NCBI GenBank assembly: GCA_964490145.1
Contig: CAZBBS010000005.1
Span: forward strand, 1-61,688
Length of the DNA: 61,688 bases
Direction: 5' to 3'
Source of the DNA: Eutrophocola sp964490145
GTDB lineage: Bacteria; Pseudomonadota; Gammaproteobacteria; Pseudomonadales; Pseudohongiellaceae
A program made the position numbers and the translations under genes. Below the pieces are notes generated by a model. It saw only the letters and a list, made by a program, of their open reading frames with translations, was not told where the DNA came from and ran no database searches. Below, one piece after another: positions 33,935 through 41,923 of this stretch (positions within the stretch are counted from its first letter, which is position 1; each line of letters opens with the position of its first letter).

Positions 33935-34472
33935 CAGGGCATTACACAATATGATAGTTCTGGTGCTGCTTGCGGCAACCGTACTGCTGTCTGCCTGTTC
34001 CAATAACGAGGAAATGATCGAGCTGCAGACCTATGTCCAACAAACGGTTAACAGGCCGCCGGGGCAAATTGAACCGATTCCGGAATTTCAGTCTTATGAG
34101 CCGTTTCAGTATTCGGCGGCCTCATTGCGCAGCCCTTTTGATATTCCAATCGATATTACCCTGATCATCAGGAACCAGAACAATGACGTGCGACCTGATG
34201 ATAATCGTCCGAAGGAACTGCTGGAGAACTATGCCCTCAGTTCGTTAACCATGGTCGGTACAATCACCAGGGCTGGTACCGAGTGGGCGTTGATGCTCGA
34301 TGAAACCGGACTGGTCAGTCGGGTTGCAGAAGGTAATTACATGGGGCGCAATCACGGACGGGTATTGAGCGTGACCGAAACCCAGGTTGAGCTGGTTGAA
34401 ATTGTTCCCACCGGTGACGGCTCCTGGATGGAACGCCCACAGACAGTATTTTTGAGAGAAACGCCCCAGTAA
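33927..34472 (+). CDS. pilP: Type IV pilus lipoprotein PilP
   Basis: PilP is an inner-membrane lipoprotein that connects PilN/PilO to the secretin PilQ. I start at the ATG at 33927, inside the pilO end; the result is 181 residues with a lipoprotein signal ending LLSAC (lipidated Cys about residue 22). The disordered N-terminal half contains the Pro-rich PilN/O-binding segment. The beta-sandwich C-terminal domain includes LSSLTMVGTITRAGTEWALM (in part) and VSRVAEGNYMGRNHGRV. Confidence 0.95.
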   Translation: MISRALHNMIVLVLLAATVLLSACSNNEEMIELQTYVQQTVNRPPGQIEPIPEFQSYEPFQYSAASLRSPFDIPIDITLIIRNQNNDVRPDDNRPKELLENYALSSLTMVGTITRAGTEWALMLDETGLVSRVAEGNYMGRNHGRVLSVTETQVELVEIVPTGDGSWMERPQTVFLRETPQ

Positions 34473-34644
34473 ATAACGGGATGAATCGATATTCTGTCGA
34501 GACAACATGCTGATTGTTCTATAGACGGATAAAGAGAATTCAATGATCAGGCAGAGGTGTCGGAGCCGATATCCGAGGCCTCAGGTAGTTAAAAAAATGC
34601 GTAATACCAAGACTGAAAGCAGTACAACAGCCGGGAGGCTTGCT

Positions 34645-36798
34645 ATGTTGGCAACACTAAAAACCAAGGGGTTGGGACGCTTGTTCATCGCCCTGTTCAT
34701 GGTCAATGGGTTGTTTTTATCTGCTGTGGCAAAAGCCCAGGTGTCACTGGATGACATCCAGTTTGTTTCCATGCCGGGTGGGTTGCTGGAAATTGAGCTC
34801 ACGTTTGGCGGCACTCCTCCTGAGCCCGGTGTATTTGAAATCGAATCGCCTCCCAGGTTGGTCATGGATTTTGCCAATGTCAGCAACCAGCTTTCCCAGA
34901 GCCGGTATCCGGTAAACGCCAGGATTGCAGACAGTGTGACCGTGGTGAATTCAGGCGACAGAACCAGGATGATTGTCAATCTGACGCAGTCGACATCTTA
35001 CGTCAGGCGTGTGGAAGGTAACTCATTGGTGATTACCGTCGGTGATAATTCAGAGATTGCAGCGCCAGTACAGCAAATAACCCAGGCACCTGCGTCACGT
35101 AATACAGCCGGTGACCTGACCAATGTTGATTTTCAGCGCAATGAGGAAGGGGCGGGCCAGATCATCATTCAGCTGGCGAACAATCGTCTTGCCGCTAATC
35201 TGAACCGATCAGGCAACAGGCTTGAGCTGGAGTTCATCAATGCCAATCTTGATGATGCCATGCAGATGAGGCTTGATGTCACCGACTATGCAACGCCAGT
35301 ACGAAATGTGGACATATTCAGAGACAACTCAAGCGTTATGGTTGTGGCTGAAATGATGAGTGGTTTTGATTACCTGGCCTACCAGAGTGGAAACCAGTAC
35401 ATCATCAATGTGACTCCGGTAGCCGGTCAGGTGGCGGGTGGTACAGGCGGTGCTGCCGGTGGAGCAAGAGATTTTTCAGGAGAAATGATCAACGTCAATT
35501 TCCAGAATGTGGATATCCATTCTGTGCTCTCACTGCTGGCTGAAGTGAATGATTTCAGTCTGGTTGTCAGTGATTCCGTATCCGGAAATGTGACGTTGAG
35601 ACTGGTCAACGTACCCTGGGACCAGGCCCTGGATATGGTGCTGCGCTCTGAGGGGCTGGGTCAGCGTATCGAAGGCACTGTCATGTATATCGCGCCGGCA
35701 GAGGAAATCTCCCAGGCAGAAATTCAGGAACTTGAAAACAGTCGGGACCAGATCAGTCTTGCTCCCCTGGTAACGGAATATATTGAAATCAATTATGCCG
35801 AGGCAACTACGCTGGCCAATCTCCTTAATGGTGAAGGCGGCAGCATCCTCTCTGAAAGAGGTACAGCGACAGTTGATGCCCGTACCAACACGCTGATTGT
35901 CCAGGATGTGGCTTCAGTCATTGAAGATGTGCAAGACATGATTCGCCGCCTGGATATACCTGTTAGGCAAGTGCTGATCGAAGCACGCATCGTCAATGCA
36001 ACAACCTCCTTCAGTGATGCCCTGGGTGTCCGCTGGGGTGGAGCGCAGAGATTCCCGGGCGCTGGTGACCGTTTCATTATCGCCGGCAGCCAGGAAGCCA
36101 GTATTGAGTTTGGTAACAACCTCAGTGACTACAACCAGTCTGTCGCCTCGGCCATTATTGGCGGGTCTACCGTTCAGCAGGCGCTGGCCAGCAATACCTT
36201 ACAGGGCCCATCATTCCCCGATGCCCTGATCGTGGACATGGGTGTTGAAGCGCCGTCTTCGATTGCACTGGGATATGCCGGCAATAAAGGTCTTCTCCAA
36301 CTGGAGCTTTCTGCCCTGGAAGCCAGCGGTAATGGTGAAGTGATTGCCCAGCCCAAGGTCACCACCCAGGACCAGCAGCAGGCCAGGATAGAGTCAGGTC
36401 TGCAGATTCCCTACCAGTCACAGGCAGGTGGAACAGCCGGGGGTACATCAACAGAGTTTATTTCAGCGGTATTAGCTCTCGAAGTAACCCCTCAAATAAC
36501 GCCTGATGGACGCATCAACATGCTGCTGCAGATCAACCAGGATGCTGCTGTGCCAGGGGCTGGTGCGATTCCGGCGATCTCCACAAACTCGGTGACAACC
36601 AGAGTACTCGTCAATGATGGTGATACTATCGTCCTGGGCGGCGTTTTCCGGGAAGAGGTCACTACCACCGTGACCAAGACACCAGTTCTGGGTGATTTGC
36701 CTTATGTTGGCAATCTGTTCAAACGGACAGAGAACGCCGAGACAAAAACAGAACTGCTCATTTTCATCACACCGTCTATAATTAACGAATTGATGTAG
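34645..36798 (+). CDS. pilQ: Type IV pilus secretin PilQ
   Basis: PilQ forms the outer-membrane gated channel for the pilus. Several in-frame ATGs exist (34543, 34597, 34645). I choose 34645 because GGGAGG lies 6 bp upstream and a clean signal peptide follows (MLATLKTKGLG...SAVAKA-Q), giving 717 residues. Two AMIN domains bind peptidoglycan (about 35-120 and 145-230). Then come the secretin N0/N1 domains and the secretin core, with the signature VPVLGDLPYVGNLF-type sequence TPVLGDLPYVGNLFKR. The 172 bp after pilP are longer than the other gaps in the operon. A terminator follows. Confidence 0.95.
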   Translation: MLATLKTKGLGRLFIALFMVNGLFLSAVAKAQVSLDDIQFVSMPGGLLEIELTFGGTPPEPGVFEIESPPRLVMDFANVSNQLSQSRYPVNARIADSVTVVNSGDRTRMIVNLTQSTSYVRRVEGNSLVITVGDNSEIAAPVQQITQAPASRNTAGDLTNVDFQRNEEGAGQIIIQLANNRLAANLNRSGNRLELEFINANLDDAMQMRLDVTDYATPVRNVDIFRDNSSVMVVAEMMSGFDYLAYQSGNQYIINVTPVAGQVAGGTGGAAGGARDFSGEMINVNFQNVDIHSVLSLLAEVNDFSLVVSDSVSGNVTLRLVNVPWDQALDMVLRSEGLGQRIEGTVMYIAPAEEISQAEIQELENSRDQISLAPLVTEYIEINYAEATTLANLLNGEGGSILSERGTATVDARTNTLIVQDVASVIEDVQDMIRRLDIPVRQVLIEARIVNATTSFSDALGVRWGGAQRFPGAGDRFIIAGSQEASIEFGNNLSDYNQSVASAIIGGSTVQQALASNTLQGPSFPDALIVDMGVEAPSSIALGYAGNKGLLQLELSALEASGNGEVIAQPKVTTQDQQQARIESGLQIPYQSQAGGTAGGTSTEFISAVLALEVTPQITPDGRINMLLQINQDAAVPGAGAIPAISTNSVTTRVLVNDGDTIVLGGVFREEVTTTVTKTPVLGDLPYVGNLFKRTENAETKTELLIFITPSIINELM

Positions 36799-36847
36799 GG
36801 CCATTTGACTGGCGCTATATCCTCAAGGCGGGGTTCGACCATGAATT

Positions 36848-36880
36848 CCGGCATACTGTGAGAGCGGTATGCCGGTTTTA
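36848..36880 (+). terminator. Rho-independent terminator after pilQ
   Basis: CCGGCATAC and GTATGCCGG form a perfect 9-bp stem around a 10-nt loop, followed by TTTTACGTTTT. It separates pilMNOPQ from aroKB, which in many relatives are one transcript. Confidence 0.85.
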
Positions 36881-36921
36881 CGTTTTATACAGGATGTGAT
36901 TTTCACTACGATTTGCAGTCA

Positions 36922-37461
36922 ATGAAAAAAGCTATCGACAATATTTTTCTCATTGGGCCCATGGGCGCTGGTAAAACCACTATCGGCAAACAGCTGGCCA
37001 AAGCCCTCAAAAAGGAATTTATCGATTCCGACCAGATCATCGAAGAACGCACCGGTGCTGACATCGCCTGGATATTTGACGTGGAAGGTGAAGAGGGCTT
37101 TCGCAAGCGCGAAATGAAGGTTATTGAGGAACTCTCGGGAAGCAGCAATATCGTACTGGCGACTGGCGGAGGAGCCATTCTTGCCGCGGATAATCGCAAG
37201 TTCCTGTCCAGTCGAGGAGTCGTGGTATATCTGATGGCAACCATCAGTCAGCAGGTTGAGAGAACCAGAAACGACCAGAGACGCCCATTGATCCAGAATG
37301 TCACGGATATCAAGGGCAAACTGACTGAATTGATGGAAATCAGGGATCCGTTGTATCGGGAAATTGCCGATTACGTGGTTATGACCAACAGGCGGAGTCC
37401 CAAAGCTGTCAGCAATGAAATTGTTTCCCAGATCAATGGGGAAAATATCGATGAACAGTGA
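36922..37461 (+). CDS. aroK: Shikimate kinase
   Basis: AroK phosphorylates shikimate at O3 using ATP, in aromatic amino acid synthesis. I use the ATG at 36922 (MKKAIDNIFLIGPMGAGKTT), giving 179 residues; an in-frame TTG lies 9 bp earlier. Walker A is GPMGAGKT, shikimate contacts DSD and GGG appear in FIDSDQIIEE and ATGGGAI, and the lid Arg lies in RRPL. No clear ribosome-binding site precedes it. The gene overlaps aroB by 11 bp. Confidence 0.97.
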   Translation: MKKAIDNIFLIGPMGAGKTTIGKQLAKALKKEFIDSDQIIEERTGADIAWIFDVEGEEGFRKREMKVIEELSGSSNIVLATGGGAILAADNRKFLSSRGVVVYLMATISQQVERTRNDQRRPLIQNVTDIKGKLTELMEIRDPLYREIADYVVMTNRRSPKAVSNEIVSQINGENIDEQ

Positions 37462-38560
37462 TCGTGACAGCAGCAGACAGCAGGTTGATGTTGACCTGGG
37501 AGACAGAAGTTACCCGATCTACATAGGCAGGGGGCTCATCCGTGATGCTTCCTTTCTGACGCCCCACATAAAGGGTAAACAGGTTTGTATTGTCACAAAC
37601 GAGACTGTTGCTCCCTTATACCTTGAGACACTGATGACAACGCTCAGTGATTTCTCGCCCCTGAGTATCGTGCTGCCTGACGGCGAAAAATACAAAACCC
37701 TGGAAACCGTCAGCCTGATTTATGACCGCTTGCTTGAAGCTCAATTCAGTCGTTCTTCAACACTGATTGCATTGGGTGGCGGTGTCATCGGAGATATGGT
37801 GGGATTTGCCGCCGCCACGTACCAGCGAGGCGTTGACTTCATCCAGATCCCCACGACCCTGCTCTCACAGGTTGACTCCTCTGTTGGGGGAAAAACCGGC
37901 GTCAACCGGCCGCTGGGCAAGAACATGGTGGGGGCTTTTTACCAGCCCAACTGCGTGCTTGCTGATACCGATACCCTGGACACCCTGCCTGACAGGGAAT
38001 TGCAGGCAGGTCTGGCTGAAGTGATCAAGTATGGCCTGATCAACAATCTGCCGTTTTTTGACTGGCTTGAACAAAATATGGAATTGCTGCTTGCCCGTGA
38101 TAACCAGGCACTGACTCATGCTGTCAAAATCAGCTGTGAGGACAAGGCGGCTATCGTAGCCCAGGATGAAAAAGAGTCTGGCGTGAGAGCAACGTTAAAT
38201 CTTGGCCATACCTTCGGCCACGCGATAGAAACCGCCATGGGGTATGGCAACTGGCTGCATGGTGAAGCCGTGGCAACTGGCATGGTGATGGCTGCAGATC
38301 TGTCATGCCGTCTCGGATATCTGGATGTGGCAGATGTTGACCGCGTTAAAAAAATCATTGCCAGAAGCGGGCTTCCGGCAACCCCACCGTCCGAGATGAC
38401 AGTGGATCAATTCCTGTCCCTGATGAGCCGGGATAAAAAGGCCGAAAGCGGCAGCATCAAGTTTATTCTGCTGCAGAAACTGGGCCAGGCCTTTGTCACG
38501 GGGCAGGTGGACAATGCCATCCTGCGAAATCTGCTGGCTGGAGCCCCCTTTTCTCAATAG
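37451..38560 (+). CDS. aroB: 3-dehydroquinate synthase
   Basis: AroB converts DAHP to 3-dehydroquinate, the second step of the shikimate pathway, with NAD+ and a divalent metal. The ATG at 37451 overlaps the end of aroK; 369 residues are normal. NAD-binding motifs VLPDGEKYKTLE and LGGGVIGDMVGFAAATYQRG, the PTTLLSQVDSSVGGKTGVN block, and metal-binding His residues in LNLGHTFGHAIE are intact. In many gammaproteobacteria damX follows aroB; here a TonB receptor gene follows after 330 bp. Confidence 0.98.
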   Translation: MNSDRDSSRQQVDVDLGDRSYPIYIGRGLIRDASFLTPHIKGKQVCIVTNETVAPLYLETLMTTLSDFSPLSIVLPDGEKYKTLETVSLIYDRLLEAQFSRSSTLIALGGGVIGDMVGFAAATYQRGVDFIQIPTTLLSQVDSSVGGKTGVNRPLGKNMVGAFYQPNCVLADTDTLDTLPDRELQAGLAEVIKYGLINNLPFFDWLEQNMELLLARDNQALTHAVKISCEDKAAIVAQDEKESGVRATLNLGHTFGHAIETAMGYGNWLHGEAVATGMVMAADLSCRLGYLDVADVDRVKKIIARSGLPATPPSEMTVDQFLSLMSRDKKAESGSIKFILLQKLGQAFVTGQVDNAILRNLLAGAPFSQ

Positions 38561-38892
38561 CTCACGTTTTTGGAATAAAAACCTTGTGAAATACCCTAGG
38601 CTGGGCTTGGAAACTTTTAAGGTGTTTTCCTCAAAAACAGTGATATCACACTGATAATCAAGAGTTTATTGGTCGTTTGTCAGGGACTAAAAACTCCGTA
38701 ATTGCTTGATGCAAAAGGCCTTTAGTGACACAATTGCCCGGTTTTTACGGAAAGAAATGCCCTTGGGCAGATATTTCTAATCAAGTAAGCGGTCATTAAG
38801 CAGGTTACCGGCCAGAAATAAGAGTAACCGTGACTGATCTGCTTTGAGTGTAAAGCACCTTCAACTATCACAATAATCAAGGGGAGAAGAGG
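38561..38892. other. Leader region before the TonB-dependent receptor
   Basis: About 330 bp without a gene. It holds a 10-bp palindrome GTGATATCAC (38640-38649) inside CAGTG-ATATCA-CACTG, and a second, AAAGGCCTTT (38714-38723). A plausible promoter lies at 38706-38734. The GTGATATCAC element could be an operator for the receptor; the regulator is unknown. Confidence 0.45.
38706..38734 (+). promoter_or_regulatory. Candidate promoter for the TonB-dependent receptor
   Basis: TTGATG (38706-38711) and CACAAT (38729-38734) are 17 bp apart, each 4/6 to consensus. The leader would be about 150 nt. Confidence 0.35.
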
Positions 38893-41826
38893 ATGAAATA
38901 CAACCCTTTCTTAACTATTGGCAAGAAAAAGCTCGCTTTGTCAGTAGCAGCCTCTCTGGCACTTGGCTCAGGTTTTAGCAATATCGCCCTGGCCCAGGAT
39001 GACGAAGAAGCTGTTGAACAGATCACCGTAACCGGTACCCGTATCCGTTCCGATGATTTCAGCAACGCCCAGCCTTCCACGGTTGTTGGCTCAGATATGC
39101 TGGAAAACCTGGGTATGGTTAACCTGGGTGATGCCATGGCAAGTCTGCCTTCCAACGTATCAGGCAACACACCGACGGCTAACCCGGGCGGTAACTTCTT
39201 TAACGGTTCCAACATTGCCAACCTGCGTGGTCTGAACCCGTTCTTCGGTTCACGTACCCTGACTCTGGTTGACTCCCGTCGTCATGTACCCACCAACCAG
39301 GGTGATGGCGTTGACCTTAACTTTATTCCCGCCATTCTGATTGACAGAATGGAAGTGGTAACCGGTGGTGCTTCTGCTTCCTACGGTTCCGGTGCGATCG
39401 GTGGTGTGACCAACATCCTGCTGGATCGCGATCTGGAAGGCGGCAAGGTTCAGCTGGACTACGGTATTACCGACCACAACGATGGCGAAGATATTCACAT
39501 CGGTGCTGCCTGGGGTACTCGCATTGGTGACAGCGCTCACCTGGTTGTGGGTTTCGAAGGCCAGGATGCCGGCGGTATCGGCAGCTGTATTGATTCCCGT
39601 GAATGGTGTGCCAACAGTGTTGACCGTGTAACCAACGCCGGTTTTGCCACCAACGCTGATCCCAACTTTATTGTTGTGGATAATGTTCGTGTCCAGAACA
39701 TGAACACCCAGGGTATGTTCCCGCTGCTGGGCGTTACGTTCACCGATGGTTCTGCCTCAGCTATTCGTCCTTACCAGGGTGGTAATGCACTGGGCCAGGG
39801 CGGTGAAGGTCGCAGCCAGTACCAGTACTCCAACCTGCGCTCTCCTGTTGAACGTGAAATCCTGTATGCCAGCTTCACCGGTGATATCTCCGATGACCTG
39901 TCCTACTTCATTGAAGGTTCTGTCGGTAGTGTTGATACTTTCACTCCCCAGGGTTCTCTGGATGTGAACTTCCAGTTTGTTCCGGCTGATAACTATTACC
40001 TGAACAACCTGGCGGTTAATCCCTGTGCCGGTATTGAATTCCTGTGTTTCTACAACAAGGATTTTTCTGCTGACCTGGATACTTTTAACGAAACCTCCAC
40101 AGACCTTGAGCGTTTTGCTGCGGGCTTAAGTGGTCGTTTTGGCGACACCACCTGGACCTGGGATGCCTACTATCAGCATGGCAAATCAGACCGTTCCCAG
40201 CTGGTGAACAACAACCGTCGCCTGGAAGGCTTCAACTTTGCGTTTGACGCGGTTCCTTCCATTCCTGGTGATTACAGCTCCACACCGGTTTGCCGTATCG
40301 TTCGCGACGGTATCCCTGACGGCTTCGTCAAGGATCCACGCCTGGTGGATGGATGTGCGCCAGTTAACATCTTCGGTATTGGCAACATGGATGCAGCTGG
40401 CAAGGCCTATGCTGTTGGACGTCTGCTTGAGCTGACCACTGTCAAACAGGATATGTTTGAAGGCGTTGCTTCCGGTGAAGTCTTTGACGGCTTTGGGGCC
40501 GGTCCGGTTCGTGCTGCACTTGGTGCATCCTTCCGTGACGAGTCCATCGCCAACATCTCCGACCCGTCACAGCCTGATTACATCCGTCGTGACTACCTGA
40601 TCCAGTACGGTGAAACCTTTGCCGGTAAAGTGGAAGTACTCGAGTACTTTGCTGAAGCCACCATTCCTTTCACTGAAGACTTTGACGTTCAGGTTGCTGC
40701 CCGTCGTTCCGAGTACACCAACACTGCTGGTGTCGGTACACCGAATCCTGGTGACAAGTACGATTACAACATCACTACCTGGAAAGCGACTGGTAACTGG
40801 CAGGTTATGGATCTGTTAAGGCTGCGTGGTTCGGTCTCTCGTGACATCCGTGCACCAAACTTCCGTGAACTGTACTACGGCCAGGACCTGCAGCGTGGTG
40901 GTCCATTCGGTTTCTGTTCCAATCTGTGGACCGGCAACATCAGCCAGGGCTTCTTCACCAACACCGGTGACCCCTGTACGATCAAGCTGAGGGGTGGTCT
41001 GGATGTACAGCCAGAGAAGGCTGACACCGTAACCCTGGGTCTGGTGCTGACTCCTGAAGACTGGAATGTCCGTTTTGCCGCTGACTGGTTCAACATCAAG
41101 ATTGAAGATGCGATCACTCCGGCCAACTCCGGCCTGGTAGTTCAGAGCTGTTTTGATGGCGACCTGGAGTTCTGTAACCAGATCGAGGGTACACCGTTCA
41201 ACCCGAATGATCTGACCCAGGGCTTCTCGCAGATTGATGCACTGGTACCAACAGCCCGTAACTTCCGTGGTTACGAAGCGTCCGGTGTCGATATCACTGC
41301 TGACTGGATTGGTGAGTTCAACTTCGGTACGATTTCCTCAAGGATCATCGCTACTCGCATGCTCGAGCAGCTGATCCAGCCGAGTGAAACCAACCCGACC
41401 AAGGTTGATATCTCCAATACCTACTCCACTACCAGCGCCTTCCTGGACGACTGGACAGCGGCTCCTGGTTGGGCGGCTCAGTGGGTTAACACCCTGGTTG
41501 CAGGTCCTACCACCCTTACCCTGGCCGCACGCTGGGTAAGCAATGGCAAGATCTACTCTGATGCTTTCGGCCCGGATGCAACGCAGTACAGTGCCAATGC
41601 GCCTCTGAGTATCAACGACAACACCTATCCTAACTATGTGAACTGGACACTGAATGCTGCTTACAGCTTCACTGCCATGAACATTGATATGCAGGTGTTT
41701 GGTAACGTGGACAACCTGCTGGACAAAGATCCCCCCGTCGTCGGTGAAGGCGTCGGTGGTGCTCTGGCCAGGATCCATGACACCATTGGTCGTTCATTCC
41801 GTATTGGTCTGCGTGCCAACTTCTAA
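38893..41826 (+). CDS. TonB-dependent outer-membrane receptor
   Basis: A 977-residue TonB-dependent transporter. GGGGAGAAGAGG precedes the ATG. The signal peptide (1-33, ending NIALAQ) leads into an acidic stretch and EQITVTGTRI at the start of the plug domain. The plug continues through GSRTLTLVDSRRHVPT and MEVVTGGASASYGSGAIGG. The 22-strand barrel (about 200-977) ends with the outer-membrane signature RSFRIGLRANF. Extracellular loops contain paired Cys (for example CIDSREWC). Codon choice is strongly biased to GGT, CGT, AAC and CTG, suggesting high expression. Substrate unknown: the plug resembles the large oligosaccharide/peptide-type receptors more than classic siderophore receptors, but this is a guess. 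Confidence 0.93.
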   Translation: MKYNPFLTIGKKKLALSVAASLALGSGFSNIALAQDDEEAVEQITVTGTRIRSDDFSNAQPSTVVGSDMLENLGMVNLGDAMASLPSNVSGNTPTANPGGNFFNGSNIANLRGLNPFFGSRTLTLVDSRRHVPTNQGDGVDLNFIPAILIDRMEVVTGGASASYGSGAIGGVTNILLDRDLEGGKVQLDYGITDHNDGEDIHIGAAWGTRIGDSAHLVVGFEGQDAGGIGSCIDSREWCANSVDRVTNAGFATNADPNFIVVDNVRVQNMNTQGMFPLLGVTFTDGSASAIRPYQGGNALGQGGEGRSQYQYSNLRSPVEREILYASFTGDISDDLSYFIEGSVGSVDTFTPQGSLDVNFQFVPADNYYLNNLAVNPCAGIEFLCFYNKDFSADLDTFNETSTDLERFAAGLSGRFGDTTWTWDAYYQHGKSDRSQLVNNNRRLEGFNFAFDAVPSIPGDYSSTPVCRIVRDGIPDGFVKDPRLVDGCAPVNIFGIGNMDAAGKAYAVGRLLELTTVKQDMFEGVASGEVFDGFGAGPVRAALGASFRDESIANISDPSQPDYIRRDYLIQYGETFAGKVEVLEYFAEATIPFTEDFDVQVAARRSEYTNTAGVGTPNPGDKYDYNITTWKATGNWQVMDLLRLRGSVSRDIRAPNFRELYYGQDLQRGGPFGFCSNLWTGNISQGFFTNTGDPCTIKLRGGLDVQPEKADTVTLGLVLTPEDWNVRFAADWFNIKIEDAITPANSGLVVQSCFDGDLEFCNQIEGTPFNPNDLTQGFSQIDALVPTARNFRGYEASGVDITADWIGEFNFGTISSRIIATRMLEQLIQPSETNPTKVDISNTYSTTSAFLDDWTAAPGWAAQWVNTLVAGPTTLTLAARWVSNGKIYSDAFGPDATQYSANAPLSINDNTYPNYVNWTLNAAYSFTAMNIDMQVFGNVDNLLDKDPPVVGEGVGGALARIHDTIGRSFRIGLRANF

Positions 41827-41856
41827 GTTGGTATAGCCCTTTAGGGTCTGATGAAG

Positions 41857-41886
41857 AAGGCCGCATCGAAAGATGCGGCCTTTTTT
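41857..41886 (+). terminator. Rho-independent terminator after the TonB receptor
   Basis: AAGGCCGCATC and GATGCGGCCTT form a perfect 11-bp stem on a GAAA tetraloop, followed by TTTTTTATT. It is one of the strongest terminators in the window and lies between the convergent receptor and FG-GAP genes. Confidence 0.92.
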
Positions 41887-41923
41887 ATTGGGGGTAGAAA
41901 TTTTTGCGCTGGTCGGAACTGCG

